NCBI GenBank assembly: GCA_003427395.1
Contig: BFEA01000054.1
Coordinates: 1,907,136 to 1,965,781, forward strand
Length of the DNA stretch: 58,646 nt
Direction of reading: 5' to 3'
Source of the DNA: Chara braunii
Lineage: Eukaryota; Streptophyta; Charophyceae; Charales; Characeae
Numbering within the stretch: position 1 is the first letter of the stretch; every line of letters begins with the position of its first letter. The position numbers and the translations under genes were made by a program. The notes beneath the pieces were generated by a model. It did not search any database and was not told the DNA's origin. It worked only from the letters and a program-made list of their open reading frames with translations. Shown here piece by piece: positions 20,637-31,335 of the stretch.

Positions 20637-21155
20637 CTACGACAAAGCCTTGCTGCAGCAAAGACGTGTACGCGCCAGAACATAAGCCGAACATAAGATC
20701 AAGTCCTCCGTCGTCGTCGTCTCCCAAGCCTTGCTGCAGCAAAGACGTGTACTCGCCGCCTTCATTGCAACCCGAACCGCCTGCTCGTACCGTCTGCGAC
20801 CAAAGCTGCGTCGAGCCACTGGCAAGAGGCAACGTGACAGTTCTTCCGTCTCGGGCTCCTCGTCCGACGGGGGCAGCGGCGTCTCCCACGACTGCAAATG
20901 GGCGTACATGGATGGGTCGTACCGCCGTGGAGGCTCCGCCGTCGCAGCTTGTATTCCGCCCTGACCCGCACCAACACCCGCGCGTCCCTGCATGCCCGCC
21001 ATTGTACGCTCTCCTGCCGACCGTTTCGTCGACGCCCTCCTCTTGCGATGTTGTTTCCACGGGCGCCACGACAAACACACGTTGAGGAAGACGACAAGTA
21101 GGAAGACGACGATGGCGAGCACGAACAGAGGGAATCTCCTCCCCACGTCAGCCAT
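20637..21155 (-). pseudogene. Harbinger second protein with hydrophobic N-terminus, frameshifted
   Basis: From ATG 21155 the protein starts MADVGRRFPLFVLAIVV and continues hydrophobic for about 22 residues, then a basic run (KQHRKRR) and an acidic PSDEEPE. It aligns with the H2 protein at 53345 (MADMFRRLPLLVLVVLL..., RRRRRR, TSDEEEE). Just after SDEEPE (about 20855) homology moves to another frame, where GSTQLW, NEGGEYTSLLQQGL and LDLMFGL match H2 GSESTQEW, NEQSFTDLLRPGL and VNLSFGL. This indicates a small deletion in H1. In the shifted frame the LLQQGF phrase is duplicated. No SANT domain follows. The role is inferred from position only: Harbinger elements normally encode a Myb/SANT protein that helps the transposase enter the nucleus and bind DNA. 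Confidence 0.7.
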
Positions 21156-21788
21156 CAAATTCACCACCAACCCCAACTGCGCACCCGACTGCTACTGCAC
21201 CACACTGCTGTAACATGCGGGGGAAGTCGCGCCCGGTGGACCTTCATATGCCGACAACAGCCAGAGAAGACAACGAAGGTGGCAGCATGCGATTCAAAAA
21301 ACGACCGTTGCCGCCACCACTCGGCGCCCGCGCCACCGTGCGTCGTGGAGAGACCGACGTCGAGACAACGGTCCACTACGGCCGGCAGCCTGCAGACGGT
21401 CACCAGACCCCCCAGCCCCACCCCAACCGCCCCGCTCGCCACCGGCTGCCAACGGCTACCACCGCTGGCCGTTGCCGGCCTTGGCCCGCTCCAAAACTCC
21501 GATGTCCGACCGCCCACCCGACGGACCGCTACTGGACCAGCAACGCTGTGGCGACGGTGCCATGCGCACGACGCACCGACTCCGTGATAATCGGGAATCC
21601 TAAATTTTTCAGTAGCTCCGGGGCTACTGGAAAATTTAGGACGATTTGCCTGGGGAATCCTAAAACTTTTAGGACGAGTCCTAATGCCGTTTTCACATTT
21701 TCGATTCCCGCGGCCGATTTAGGATTGCGTGCAACCAACACGCAATCCTAAAAACTGGAACTTTTAGGAGTGTCTAACGAGACCCTAT

Positions 21789-22289
21789 CTACTATAACTC
21801 CTGGACTTCGGAGCGGGTCTCGGAAGATGCTCCCAACAGGGCTCAGCACGTCCCAGTGGCATCCCGTTTTCCCAGGCCGGCATGATGTGTTTTCCTCACA
21901 CTGCTTTCGGATGTTCAAATACAAACACATAGCCGCCACGTGTGGATAGAAAAAGGACGGACGAATCTGAGTGCATAGTCACACTAGATGCAGATTTGAA
22001 TCTCGGGAAATAGCAGTCACGTGAGATGTGGAATTCAATACCGGAACATAGCAGTCATGTGTGATTTGTCGTTTTCTGCACATATCGCTGTCGTTTTTTT
22101 CCATACATCGCTGGGCCGGGGGTTCCTGGCTGGCGTACACGTTCCACAGGGGGGGGACTCGAACCATGCGCTGTTGAAGTCCCACTTCGTGTCTCTTGGC
22201 CGGTGTCTCCATGATGTTCGAGTACAAGTGCATAGTGGGTGCTCTTGGATAGAAAACTGCACCTGTGAGTGTTGCTGAGGCAGGTCGCG
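21789..22289. other. No gene; single repeat fragments
   Basis: A block with GTTCGAGTACAAGTGCATAG at about 22216 resembles GTTCGAATACAAGCACATGG near 40755 and is probably a dispersed repeat remnant. Nothing coding is supported. Confidence 0.35.
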
Positions 22290-22745
22290 AGTCCACGTAG
22301 TATGGCCCAACCCGCGTAGTGGCACCCGGCCCACTTCTTATCACCCACGGCAGATAATACCATCCTACCCACATAGTACCCCCTGATCATGTGAACCACC
22401 CCACATAGTACCGCCCAACTGACATTCCGCATTGTACTTCCCTGTCCACATGGTGTGAGCTGGCCCATATGATAGGACCTGAGGCCGCATAATACCGCTC
22501 TGCTCACGTACCGCCTGGCCGTGGGAAGGGCCAAATTCTGGCCGACGTTGGCAATGTGTCTGTGTTCTTTGTCTTTTGGGTGGGAGTGTGCGTGTTGGTA
22601 CCATCATCCCATCCACACAGTCGGGCCCACCCTGTCCACATGATACCGGCCAGCCCGTATGGCATCACCCATGTCACATGATGTCCCCCGAACAGCATAG
22701 TACCGCCTGGCCATGCCAAGGGCTGAGTTGTGCCTAACTTGAACC
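22290..22745. repeat. Degenerate CACATAGTACCGCCC repeat region
   Basis: Many imperfect units of about 25-40 bp, such as CACATAGTACCGCCCAAC, CATAATACCGCTCTG and CATGATACCGGCCAGCCC. The region ends with GCCAAGGGCTGAGTTGTGCC, which is the inverse of a block at 13734. Confidence 0.6.
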
Positions 22746-23204
22746 ATGTTGTCATTCCTGCCGTGCAATGCAACTGCGGAAAAAAATGACAGCCCAGTTC
22801 CCTTGTGTGCATGGGGCGAGAGAGAGAGTCACAAGCGTTTTGCCCGCGGCTATCGGCTGCAGCCATGGGACTCAGCGCGCCGCATAACTTAGTCATAATA
22901 AAGGGGGAAGCCCCTAACATTGTTGCATCCATCCGATTCCAGAAGGATTCAAGGCTTTCAGGCTCATGACCTGTTGATCAATAGTTAAAACTTAAAACAC
23001 AGAGCCAACTACGGCCGCATCAAGTTTGAGTTCCGATTAGACAAAAAGAAACACACACCTGCATGGCAGTCACGCGCCTGCTTTTAAAAGGCAATAAAAC
23101 AGGCGCAGTTACCGCGATAGTTTGTATCAAGCGCTGTTGTGGTACAGGGCAAGGGCGGGCCGGCGTTTTCACAGATCTCTATGCGGTGCCGACCCCGAAA
23201 CTTG
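22746..23204. other. No gene recognised
   Basis: Mixed sequence without supported ORF or repeat structure. Confidence 0.35.
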
Positions 23205-23261
23205 CGGCAGCATGCAAGGTGCATCGGAGCAAAATGGCTGGGAAACGTGCTGGTGGTTTAA
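23205..23261. mobile_element. Right end of a T4 MITE
   Basis: CGGAGCAAAATGGCTGGGAA followed by GTGCTGGTGGTTTAA. The left end was not found. Confidence 0.65.
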
Positions 23262-23664
23262 TCATTACTCCACTCCCAAAGACCAATGAAATCGGGCCAG
23301 AGTCCTGTCACATTATTCCAATTGCGCTCCCATTCCCACTCGGCTGGATCGAAGGGAAGGGACACTCGAAAAAATAGAGATCCTCTTCATCCTCCCTCCG
23401 TCTCCGAAGCTCACATCAGCCAGGACAGGGGAAGCTAACCATCTTACGCTGTTAATTAGGTAGCCGTTGCAACAACATCACCCTAGGTTGTGCCGGCCCG
23501 AATGCCTGAATGAATGCCTATGATCCGCTCACCATAGTTAGTGACATTGTAAACGACCATTGGTATGGGGAGCGTATGGTAGGGCACAACAACTTAATCT
23601 CCTTTAGTTACACTGGGGCCCTATCCAAGATCTGCCTGTGATGCTAGTGGGATTGCTTCTTCAC

Positions 23665-23868
23665 TTACACCGCCAGTACCCGCCCCAGGCAGCGTGAGAA
23701 TCGAAAGTGACTCAATCCAAACATTTTAGATGAACAGTGCTACCAGACCAAAATGGCTGGCAAAGCCAGCCAAAAAAGGAAAAAACTGTGCGGCTGGCGG
23801 TTCGTTTTTCTTTGACTTGCAGTGCAAATCCACATCGGGAAAGAGGCCCGGAGGTACTGGTGGTTTAA
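23665..23868. mobile_element. T4 MITE
   Basis: Left TTACACCGCCAGTACC, right GGAGGTACTGGTGGTTTAA. Inner block ACCAAAATGGCTGGCAAAGCC recurs in the copies ending 14052 and 24673. Confidence 0.8.
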
Positions 23869-24285
23869 GTTCCGTTTAACGCTTCTGGGGCTTCTTCCCT
23901 ATCTGTTCTTTAAACATCTTTACAGTTCTTTTCCTTCTGCGCTTCAATATGGGTGCGAGTTGCTGGTCTGATTTCCATGTATTATTCTGAAAGTCGCACA
24001 GATCTGCCACTGTATATATTATTATATTCCTCTTGCTACCCACAACACGCATGGCGATCCTTGAGCAAGTGAGAAGGTTTGGTCTTGCTCATCTTGAATA
24101 GATAGGTTCCGAAAGAGGGACCGCCTACGAATTCCATGCCATCAAAGGGGTGGGAATTTCTTGTTAGGACCCATAATCCTCCTCAAACAAATCCGTAGTC
24201 GTCTACAACCTATCCCACTGGAGGTCCTTCTTGACCCCAGTACCATAGCTGTCCAATCCATGATGCTTGGGAAAATGTGGGAGAG

Positions 24286-24399
24286 CTACTGTCTTCCCCC
24301 GGATAGAACTCACTGTCATTATCGCTGCACCTAGACTGAAACTTGCCCAGAAAAATACAGTTATTATGACCGTATGCTCTATTCGGGGGAAGACAGTCG
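24286..24399. mobile_element. FB1 fold-back MITE
   Basis: TACTGTCTTCCCCC to GGGGGAAGACAGTCGTA. The loop has CTAGACTGAAAC. Confidence 0.85.
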
Positions 24400-24475
24400 T
24401 ACACCCTTGCTATGGGTAGACTGAACGATTAGATGGGGATGGTCGTACGTGAAGCCCAGTGGTATTTTTTTACGC

Positions 24476-24673
24476 TTAAACTGTCAGTATACGGCCGCAG
24501 CCTTGCAAGGTTTCTTCATCACCTACTCCTAAAATTTGAGAGGCTCCGGGCTACTGGACCACAACGGCTGGCGGCGTCAGCCAAAAGAGTTAAAAAGTGG
24601 GCCTCTGGCGGTGGTTTGGCAAAGCTTGGCATGCAGTGTGGCACCGCCGGGTGCCGGTGTACTGGTGGTTTAC
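24476..24673. mobile_element. T4 MITE, first half of second compound pair
   Basis: TTAAACTGTCAGTATACGGCC to GTACTGGTGGTTTA. Its interior parallels that of 13858-14052 (ACTGGACCACAACGGCTGGC; GCAAAGCTTGGC). Confidence 0.8.
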
Positions 24674-24887
24674 ACCACACACCACCAGGACATGGCCCCA
24701 GCCAACTTGAGGGCAACAATTGATCACTCTGAAAAATTTTCAGAGGCTCGGGGAAACCGGACCAAAATGGCTGCGCCGCCATTTTCAGAACTAGAGCAGA
24801 AATGCCGCACTGGCATTTCGGGAAAACTTGGCCCCCAGTGGGAATCCCCCTCCATACAAACGAGACTTGGATGCACTGGTGGTTTAA
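24670..24887. mobile_element. T4 MITE, second half of second compound pair
   Basis: Starts TTACACCACACACCACCAGG directly from the previous element's end and finishes GATGCACTGGTGGTTTAA. Inner CAGCCAACTTGAGG parallels the second half at 14049. Confidence 0.75.
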
Positions 24888-24889
24888 GA

Positions 24890-25402
24890 TACTGGCCAAA
24901 CCGAATCACCTCTTTGGTGGGCTCCTATGCATGCCAGAAAAAAGTGGCAGTGGTCTTTTTCGACACTTTCACAAGTCCGCCAGACCAGATCAGTTTGGTG
25001 GGCTCATAAATGGGCCAGAAAGATGTGACAGTGGGCCTAGCCAGATAAGTGTAATGGGCTCGTAAGTCATCCCATAAGTGGGCCTCCTGCACTTTCACAG
25101 ATGCTCGAGCTATGTGGAACAAGTTTTGGTACTCGTTAGCGAAACCAGGGTTACGTAGGAGGGCCTCCTTTTTCCCAAGGTGGTGACCATGGTAGAGGCC
25201 CAGACTTCCCCCTCTCAGACTGTGAGAGCTATGTATGGTACCAGGCCTCATTAAGCTTGCCAGGTCATGTCTGGATGTTAAACAACCATCACATAGCAGG
25301 GCCTCCTTTTTCCCAAGTGATGACCATGCATAGTAGTCCTGGACTTTCCGCTCTCAGACCGACAGAGATCGGTTTAGTACCAGGCCTCATTAAGCTCAGC
25401 AG
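24890..25402. repeat. Degenerate tandem repeats
   Basis: 24890-25085 has three imperfect units around TTGGTGGGCTC and GGGCCAGAAAGA. 25156-25258 and 25284-25402 are two copies of a block starting GGGCCTCCTTTTTCCCAA and ending ACCAGGCCTCATTAAGCT. Confidence 0.7.
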
Positions 25403-25481
25403 GTGGCAGTGATTGAAGCAAATAAAAGCAGACATCACCATCTCTCATGACATGGATTCCACGACTGCCACGCATGGAAAA

Positions 25482-26647
25482 CTACCGTCTTTCCCCCCGA
25501 ACACAACGCAGCGTTATGTCGTCAATTGATTCACGATCCAAAACCACATTCAAACGTTCCCATACACATCTGCAATGGCAGGCAGACTGGAGAGAGCAGA
25601 TTCACACCAAAACCAGGGAGAGATACTGCACAGAGGAAGCCAAAGCCAAATGTGGAACAGAGAGAAAATGTTTATCGATCAATTACTGTTCTCCCTGCTC
25701 TCCACCATCACAATCGAGTACGACGTCCCACCCAAGAATCTCAACCACGAGTCAAGTTTTCCCACCCACTTCAGCAAAAATTCAGAGAGACTTCGCCTCC
25801 CTCCTCCGACCTCCAAACTTCAGGTAGGGCGCACAACTACTGCACCGCCCCATCCCCGTATATCTGCAAGTTGCAAGCACTGGTCTGGCATATGCCAGAT
25901 CCCAATCAACAACGCCTGTAATCCCCCGTGAAGAAGAAGATATGAACTTCGATGAAGAAGGAGATGGCAGCCTTCGATATGGCAGCATACCACCAGCAAG
26001 CTGCTCGATTAAGAAGTGGCGTCCTCAACTCCACAAAGCAGCAGCGCGGTGGTATTGGCTCCCAGCGCCTCGAAGGACCTCCAACAGGCGCTGGGTCTAC
26101 AAGCAACAGGGCGCCCCAGCTACGGCTGCCCAAGTCAGCACGAAGAAAAGGAAAGCTGGGCGCTAATTTTAGAGCCCATCTCCAATCAAGACCGCTCGCG
26201 ACCCGACATCCAAAAAGCGAACTGAAAAGAACCCGACCGATTGAGCCTACGGCTCGGCCTGTCTGAATCTAGACCAACTACGGACTCACTAGACCTACGA
26301 CCACCCAAAAACGAACAGCCTACGGCCTGGTCAGACTGACAATGGACCCAAGGGGGACCTAACCCATGACCAAGTAAAAGCAGGGCCTGCGGGCCTGTTG
26401 GTTTCAGCAGAAGAGAACCTGGTAGCCTAGAACTACCGACGAAAGAGAAGTCCCAGCAAGGGACAGGTCACGGGATCAAGCCCCGGAGCACTCAAACTAC
26501 CAAAAACGCCCTAACAAAAGTACACCTGACAGAGGCAAAACTGCAATTCATTGCAGCATCGTGATCATGAATGTATATACAAGCTATAAGTCTTCCCGTC
26601 CCATACAGACACAGCAAGGGTGTGTTGTGTTTGGGGGAAGACAGTAG
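25482..26647. mobile_element. FB2 fold-back MITE apparently split by a ~1-kb insertion
   Basis: The left end TACCGTCTTTCCCCCCGAAC at 25482 has no right end until 26547-26647, which has ATGAATGTATATACAAGC and GTTGTGTTTGGGGGAAGACA. The intact relative at 26712 places these blocks about 40 bp apart. The roughly 1.04 kb between (about 25526-26560) would be inserted DNA. It has no recognised domain or clear termini, and its ORFs are unsupported. Confidence 0.45.
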
Positions 26648-26711
26648 TTCCGGCCCTGCCACTACAATGGATCCAGAAGATAGGAATTCCAAGATTGCAG
26701 TGGATGGAAAA

Positions 26712-26821
26712 CTAGAGTCTTCCCAAAAGACAAAGCACCCTTATCGTGAATGTATACAAGCTATATTTCCTGTCCAATCCAATTACGATGGGGGTGCATT
26801 GCTTTTGGGGGGGCGAAGGTA
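26712..26821. mobile_element. FB2 fold-back MITE
   Basis: CTAGAGTCTTCCCAAAAGAC to TTGGGGGGGCGAAGGTA with TGAATGTATACAAGCTAT inside. The 20 bp upstream (GGATGGAAAACTA) match the flank of 25482, so flanking DNA was duplicated as well. Confidence 0.65.
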
Positions 26822-27089
26822 ATCCCCACTCGTCCTGCTACGGGCCCGACAGCGATCCTGGAAACACAATCAGGACCACTTCTTAGTGCAGAAATGATGA
26901 TTGTAGGGCACAAGTGGAATCAATTTTTTACAGCGAATGGCATTCATGTTCGAGGAACCATCCCAAGGTTGGTTGTCTTTTTCTTCTTTCTTCTTCTTTT
27001 TCAAGCGGTAGCCCCTAACATAATTGACTTGAACTCTGTATCTGTTTCTCCGCGTTTATATGTGTGACGTTGTGTGTACCGTTCAACCA

Positions 27090-27200
27090 CTACCGTCCTC
27101 ACCTGAATAGAACGCCCGGTCATTATGGCTGCACCTGGACTGAAAGTTGGCTCAAATACCGCTATAATGACCAGGCATTATATTCGGGTGAAGACGGTAG
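27090..27200. mobile_element. FB1 fold-back MITE
   Basis: Clear 111-bp copy, TACCGTCCTCACCTG to GGGTGAAGACGGTA. Arms match those of 1-97. Confidence 0.9.
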
Positions 27201-27435
27201 GCATGTACAGCAGACTGATGCAAGTGTGTGATGCTGGAGGAGATCATCTTCTATGTCTGCCTGCTGGGGCACGACAACCTCTGTCCCTAGAGTTTACATT
27301 GAGGTGCCCATAGTCGCTCAATCATTGGGAAAGCGCCATGAAGTATTTGGTGAGAAGGAAAAAAGGGTGTCATGCATAATAACAAGGGTGATTAGAGAAA
27401 AAGACAGGACACTAGTACCCACCTTCACCCCGCCA

Positions 27436-27437
<2 letters not shown>

Positions 27438-27512
<75 letters not shown>
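27438..27512. repeat. (CT)n microsatellite
   Basis: Uninterrupted CT run followed by degenerate CCCT/CTCT. One N lies at about 27526. Confidence 0.98.
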
Positions 27513-27513
<1 letters not shown>

Positions 27514-27603
27514 CCTCCCTCCCTCNCTCTCTCTCCCTCTGCTCACCACCTGTCACCGTCTATCTGACGTACAATCCCACAGGTTTTCAGCAACGATCCT
27601 CAC

Positions 27604-28358
27604 CTCGGTGACCTTTACAATTCTGAAGAGTGTCTGCACCAGAGCTACTACCTCGCCCCGCTCCCTTGGCTCCAACGGCCGCATCGTTTCCATCCCTTGC
27701 AGTCGTTGCACCCCCCTTCATCTCTCTTTCCCTCCGTGACCCAGATTGCGGAGTGGGCTCATCTTGTTCAAGAGCTGCGGCTCCATGCTGACCAAACTCA
27801 TGTTCTGCAGATGCCTTGCAAATTGCCCATGCGGTTATCAATGGCCTGCTGGAGTCGGCTCTGCCAGCAGCAGGAGGGGGTGGAATCGCATGTGAGGTAA
27901 GATTTGGAACCCTTCTTCCCCCAACGCGCATCTTCAACCACTCTGTGGATCTCCGACTGATAAAAATGGTTTGACCTCCCACACCTGGCTGGTCATCTGG
28001 TACACTTGCATCAACAGCCCTCTCTCCCGCTTGGCTTGCGCTCCCATCTACACACTGCAAGGCAGCAGCATCCTCATCAGGCAGTGCAGTGGGAATTGGA
28101 GATACCTGCGCATTGCGCATGTTGCACTCCTCAGCTGATGGCCAAGGACCCACCTTCTGTCTTTTTGCAGGTCTCGAGCATCCCTCATCCCCGCTAATTG
28201 CCATTGACCCGGAGCTTTGGATATCGTGCTCCTGCCCTGGAGGGTTGACATCCGCACTCTCTGAAGACAGCAGCTGAAGGCTCTTTTGAATTGCTGCTCT
28301 ATTCACGGCCTGACACTCTGCCAAGTACTGTCTTAACCGAATGTGCAAGGCAACTAGA
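27604..28358 (-). CDS. Putative internal exon of an unknown nuclear-type protein
   Basis: A long minus-strand frame of protein-like composition, free of simple repeats, starts after a good acceptor (GGGTTCTCTGCAG, AG at 28359-28360). It can end at a strong donor, CCGAG|GTGAGG (27604). It encodes an initial helical-looking segment (RLRQYLAECQAVNRAAIQ), a basic PAKRQKV that could be a nuclear localisation signal, then an acidic and Pro/Ala/Gly-rich disordered stretch. I do not recognise the family. It may belong to the same minus-strand gene as the exons at 41163, 44946 and 49288. Splice sites are predictions by eye. Confidence 0.4.
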
Positions 28359-28466
28359 CTGCAGAGAACCCGCAAGGTGAACAGCGACAAACACTGTCTA
28401 TATGAGTAACAGCATGATGCACCAACCACAAATTATTACTATACTATAATTCATTATTATTATTGT

Positions 28467-29212
28467 CAGGGTAACCGGCGTTCGGGACGGGCCGAACGCC
28501 CGAACCCGAACGCCCGAACGTATGGGACCCCTTGGGGATGCGTTCGGCCGTTCGGGCCGAACGCGGACCCAAAAAAAAAAAAAAAAAAAAAAAAGAGTTC
28601 ATCAAAAAAATCTGAAAACAAGATATGTTATGGAGAAAAATAAATTAAACAAGATTTGCCTGAGCATTACATCCGAATTCCTTACCAAATTTGAAATAAA
28701 AATAAAATACGGAAAACAAATACTAATAATAAAAATAAATAAAAATAAAAAGAGAATTAAATTTAGTGATTGCTCACCATCTTTGGAGATTTTTCATTTT
28801 TTTTTGGCATAGCTAAATGCCCTGAAAATTTACAGATGTGCACTTCACATAATACAAAACCCACTAAAAAAGTTTCAAAAAATAATAAAATTGTTTAGAT
28901 CCCGAACTAAAGTGAAAACAAAAAGTAAAAAGTGAAAAAATACGTGGGCGAGCACGTTTTGACACCACCATCTTTGGCGATTTTTAATTCTTATTTGGCT
29001 TAGCCAAATGACTTAAAATTTTACAGGCATGTACCTCACCTCATACACAACTCACGAAAAAACATTCAGAAAAAAATAATTATTTTTAGGCCCCGAAATC
29101 ATTTTTGGCGGGGGCCGAACGCCGTCGGGTTCGGACCCCGTACGGGACCCCGAATGCAAGTACGTACGGAGGTCTGCCTGGGGACCTCCGTACGTACGGG
29201 CTGGTGACCCTG
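28467..29212. mobile_element. hAT-type non-autonomous element (family hAT-b), perfect 8-bp duplication
   Basis: Termini CAGGGTAACC and GGTGACCCTG, flanked by ATTATTGT on both sides (28459-28466 and 29213-29220). An 8-bp duplication with CAGGG tips fits the hAT superfamily. The ends carry TTCGGG/CCGAAC palindromes. The interior is AT-rich, with an internal repeat of the ACCATCTTTGG-GATTTTT block (about 28775 and 28968) and the shared core at 28610-28720. Confidence 0.88.
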
Positions 29213-29305
29213 ATTATTGTTGTTATTATATTATTATTATTATTATTATTATTGTTGGGGTTTAAAACTCGTTACTATTATTATAAATTTATAATATATT
29301 AGAAT

Positions 29306-29588
29306 CTAGGCTACCAGAGTGGCCCGGGGTCACCTGCCTGGCCGGGCCGAAAACAATTAAAAAAATAAAAATAAAAGAAATATTTTTAAATTTTATTTTT
29401 TTTCTACATTTGGTGCAGAATTTCGATGCGACCCTGAGGCAAAAGTTGTTCAGTTTATTTTTCTGCATAACATAGTTTTTTTTCGGATTTTTTGGTTTTT
29501 TTTTTTTTTTTTTTTTTTTTGCTGGGACCTTCCCTGGTCCTTGCACGGGCTGGCCACCGGGACCCGGGCGGCCCGGCTGGTAGCCTAT
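29306..29588. mobile_element. hAT-type MITE (family hAT-a), 8-bp duplication
   Basis: Left CTAGGCTACCAGAGTGGCCC, right GGGCGGCCCGGCTGGTAGCC plus two bases. ATTAGAAT flanks both ends (29298-29305 and 29589-29596). The core at 29398-29480 (CGATGCGACCCTGAGGCAAA) is nearly the same as in 50721-50957. Confidence 0.88.
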
Positions 29589-29596
29589 ATTAGAAT

Positions 29597-29715
29597 ATAT
29601 TATTATTTATTATTATTATTTTATTACTATTATTATTATTTAATTATTATTATTATTATTATTATTTTATTACTGTTATTATTATTTAATTATTATTATT
29701 ATCATTATTATTTTA

Positions 29716-29758
<43 letters not shown>

Positions 29759-29900
29759 GTTGTTGTTGTTGGGGTTTAAACCTCGTTACTATTATTCTAA
29801 TAATAATATATCATTTACAACTTTATGTATATTATTACTGTCTGACTACATTTTCTTTGTTGTTGTTCTTGTTGTTCTCCTCCTCCTCCTCCTCCTCCTC
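29597..29900. repeat. (TTA)n and (TCC)n low-complexity tract
   Basis: Long imperfect TTA/ATT repeats, then TTGTTG and TCC runs. The 139-residue leucine/tyrosine ORF here is a by-product. Similar TTA runs flank 29220-29258. Confidence 0.95.
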
Positions 29901-30115
29901 TTCCTCCTTCTTAGCCTCATCCTCCACAAGACCCCTTCCAAGATTAATCGTTTTCTATAACCATGGAGTCACAATATAGTAAACAAACGCACCCAAGCAT
30001 CACAACATTCCAGGCTCATCTGCATCATTATTATGATGCTTAACTCTCAACAAGGCGCAAAGCGAACACAACCCTATTTTTGACAAACAAAGCCTAGTAA
30101 AGCTGATGAGGCCAG

Positions 30116-30292
30116 ATCAACCAACTGGCCTAGCTCAGTTGTTACACACCCGAACTGTTGAAGTACAGACCTGAGTTCGAACTCCACTGGAAGCAGATGA
30201 GTAAAATACTTACTACGGTAATTCTGAATTACCTATGACCGGTCCGCGCAATGATCGTATCTTTAGAAACAGGGGGAAAAAAAAAGGAAGCG
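30116..30292 (+). mobile_element. tRNA-derived SINE, copy S2
   Basis: CTAGCTCAGTTGTTACAC (A-box region) and GAGTTCGAACTCC (B-box, near consensus) are followed by AATTCTGAATTACC and a poly-A end. It has the clearest tRNA-like head of the family. Confidence 0.85.
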
Positions 30293-30798
30293 AAAAAAAA
30301 AAAAAATCTGAAGCCAGATCCTCATTTTGCTTGTCTGTGATAAGTAACCGGACTGTTGCCCCGCAGAAGGGGCCTTCCCGTTTAAAAAAAAAAGAAAAAA
30401 AGCTGAAGCCAGATCAAGTTTCAAAACTTTCAATCATTTTTTTTGCGTAGAAAAAATATCAAACAACAAATGAATCTCTTGCACGCTTTATCAACTTGCT
30501 TGATGACTATGTTCACAGATATTCCCAGGAGCACCAATTTCAGGACCACACCGGCTACTTCATGATGATGTCAGTTGCATGATCTTCCAATTTGGTGGCA
30601 AAGCTAAACTCACATGTCGCGCTCGGGTCTCCAGACTCCGACACTCGGCAACACAATGGTTTCTGACACATGCAATGGGATTCTCGATAGCTGTCCGTTG
30701 TTTGGACCTTGCGCTTCAGTGGTCATTACAGCATTGCTGGCCTACTTTACGTTGGCCATACAAAGAGTGACGATCATACCGACAACTACTGAGATACA

Positions 30799-30938
30799 CT
30801 ACCGTCTTCACCCCGAGCAGGATGCCCGGTCATTATAGGTGTATTAAACTGTATTTAGACTGAAAGTGTTGCCAAATACAGTTATTACTAACTTATTAGT
30901 TATCACAACCGGGCATTCTATTCCGGCATAGACGGAAG
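30799..30938. mobile_element. FB1 MITE with enlarged centre
   Basis: TACCGTCTTCACCCCGAG to ATAGACGGA. The right arm contains an extra ACTAACTTATTAGTTA palindrome, itself a small hairpin, making the copy about 30 bp longer. Confidence 0.75.
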
Positions 30939-31335
30939 TTTGCGCTCCGCCTCTTCCACCACCTCTATTATCTCCAGTGCACTCATGACTGCCGTTCCAT
31001 TGGCATGTATTGCAGCAACCACTCCACGAGACGCCATGCAGGAAGGCTCTCCATGTTGTTTTTTTTGCCTCTTGTTGTTGCCCTCCATCTCACCTCGCCG
31101 CTGTGATCTTCCGCTGTCTACCGTCCCTGCTGTATGACACCTTAGGTTGTGGCCATTGAAACACTTGGTGCCTGCAATACACATGGGGCCACTTGTGAAC
31201 AGCCGCTGGGACCTTCCACTGTCGGCGGCCCCGGCTGTAGGATCTACCCCTTTGTTTGTGGCCATTGAAATACACGGAGCCTCCAGTGCACAGGTTGTGC
31301 CCATTTGAAACACACGGGGCGTCCAGTACACATAC
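30939..31335 (-). repeat. Tandem repeat region, possible exon remnant
   Basis: On the minus strand TTTCAATGGCCACAA...TACAGC...GACAG-GGAAG recurs at about 110-bp spacing. Downstream lies a protein-like stretch (ALEIIEVVEEAERK). A donor-like GGCGAG|GTGAGA is present. Evidence for an actual gene is weak. Confidence 0.4.

Larger units (their letters stand above)
17815..21785 (+). mobile_element. PIF/Harbinger transposon H1
   Basis: TIR GGGGCTCGTTAGACACTCC (left) is matched by the complement ending GTCTAACGAGACCC. TAT directly flanks both ends (17812-17814 and 21786-21788). Subterminal sequence on both sides is built from TCCTAAAA/TTTTAGGA palindromes. Inside are a DDE transposase gene on the plus strand and a second, convergent gene on the minus strand, the usual two-gene Harbinger plan. 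Both genes carry disabling changes, so the copy is probably immobile by itself. Many single N positions fall in 18077-18947, which suggests collapsed or polymorphic copies. Confidence 0.92.

Noticed and set aside
5947-24887. T4 MITEs as Tourist (3-bp TWA) elements
   Set aside because: With a 3-bp duplication the two TIRs would be offset by one base. The palindromic TTAA and the empty-site comparison fit a 4-bp TTAA duplication.
29541-29960. 139-residue Leu/Tyr-rich ORF as a membrane protein
   Set aside because: It is encoded by TTA and TCC simple repeats.
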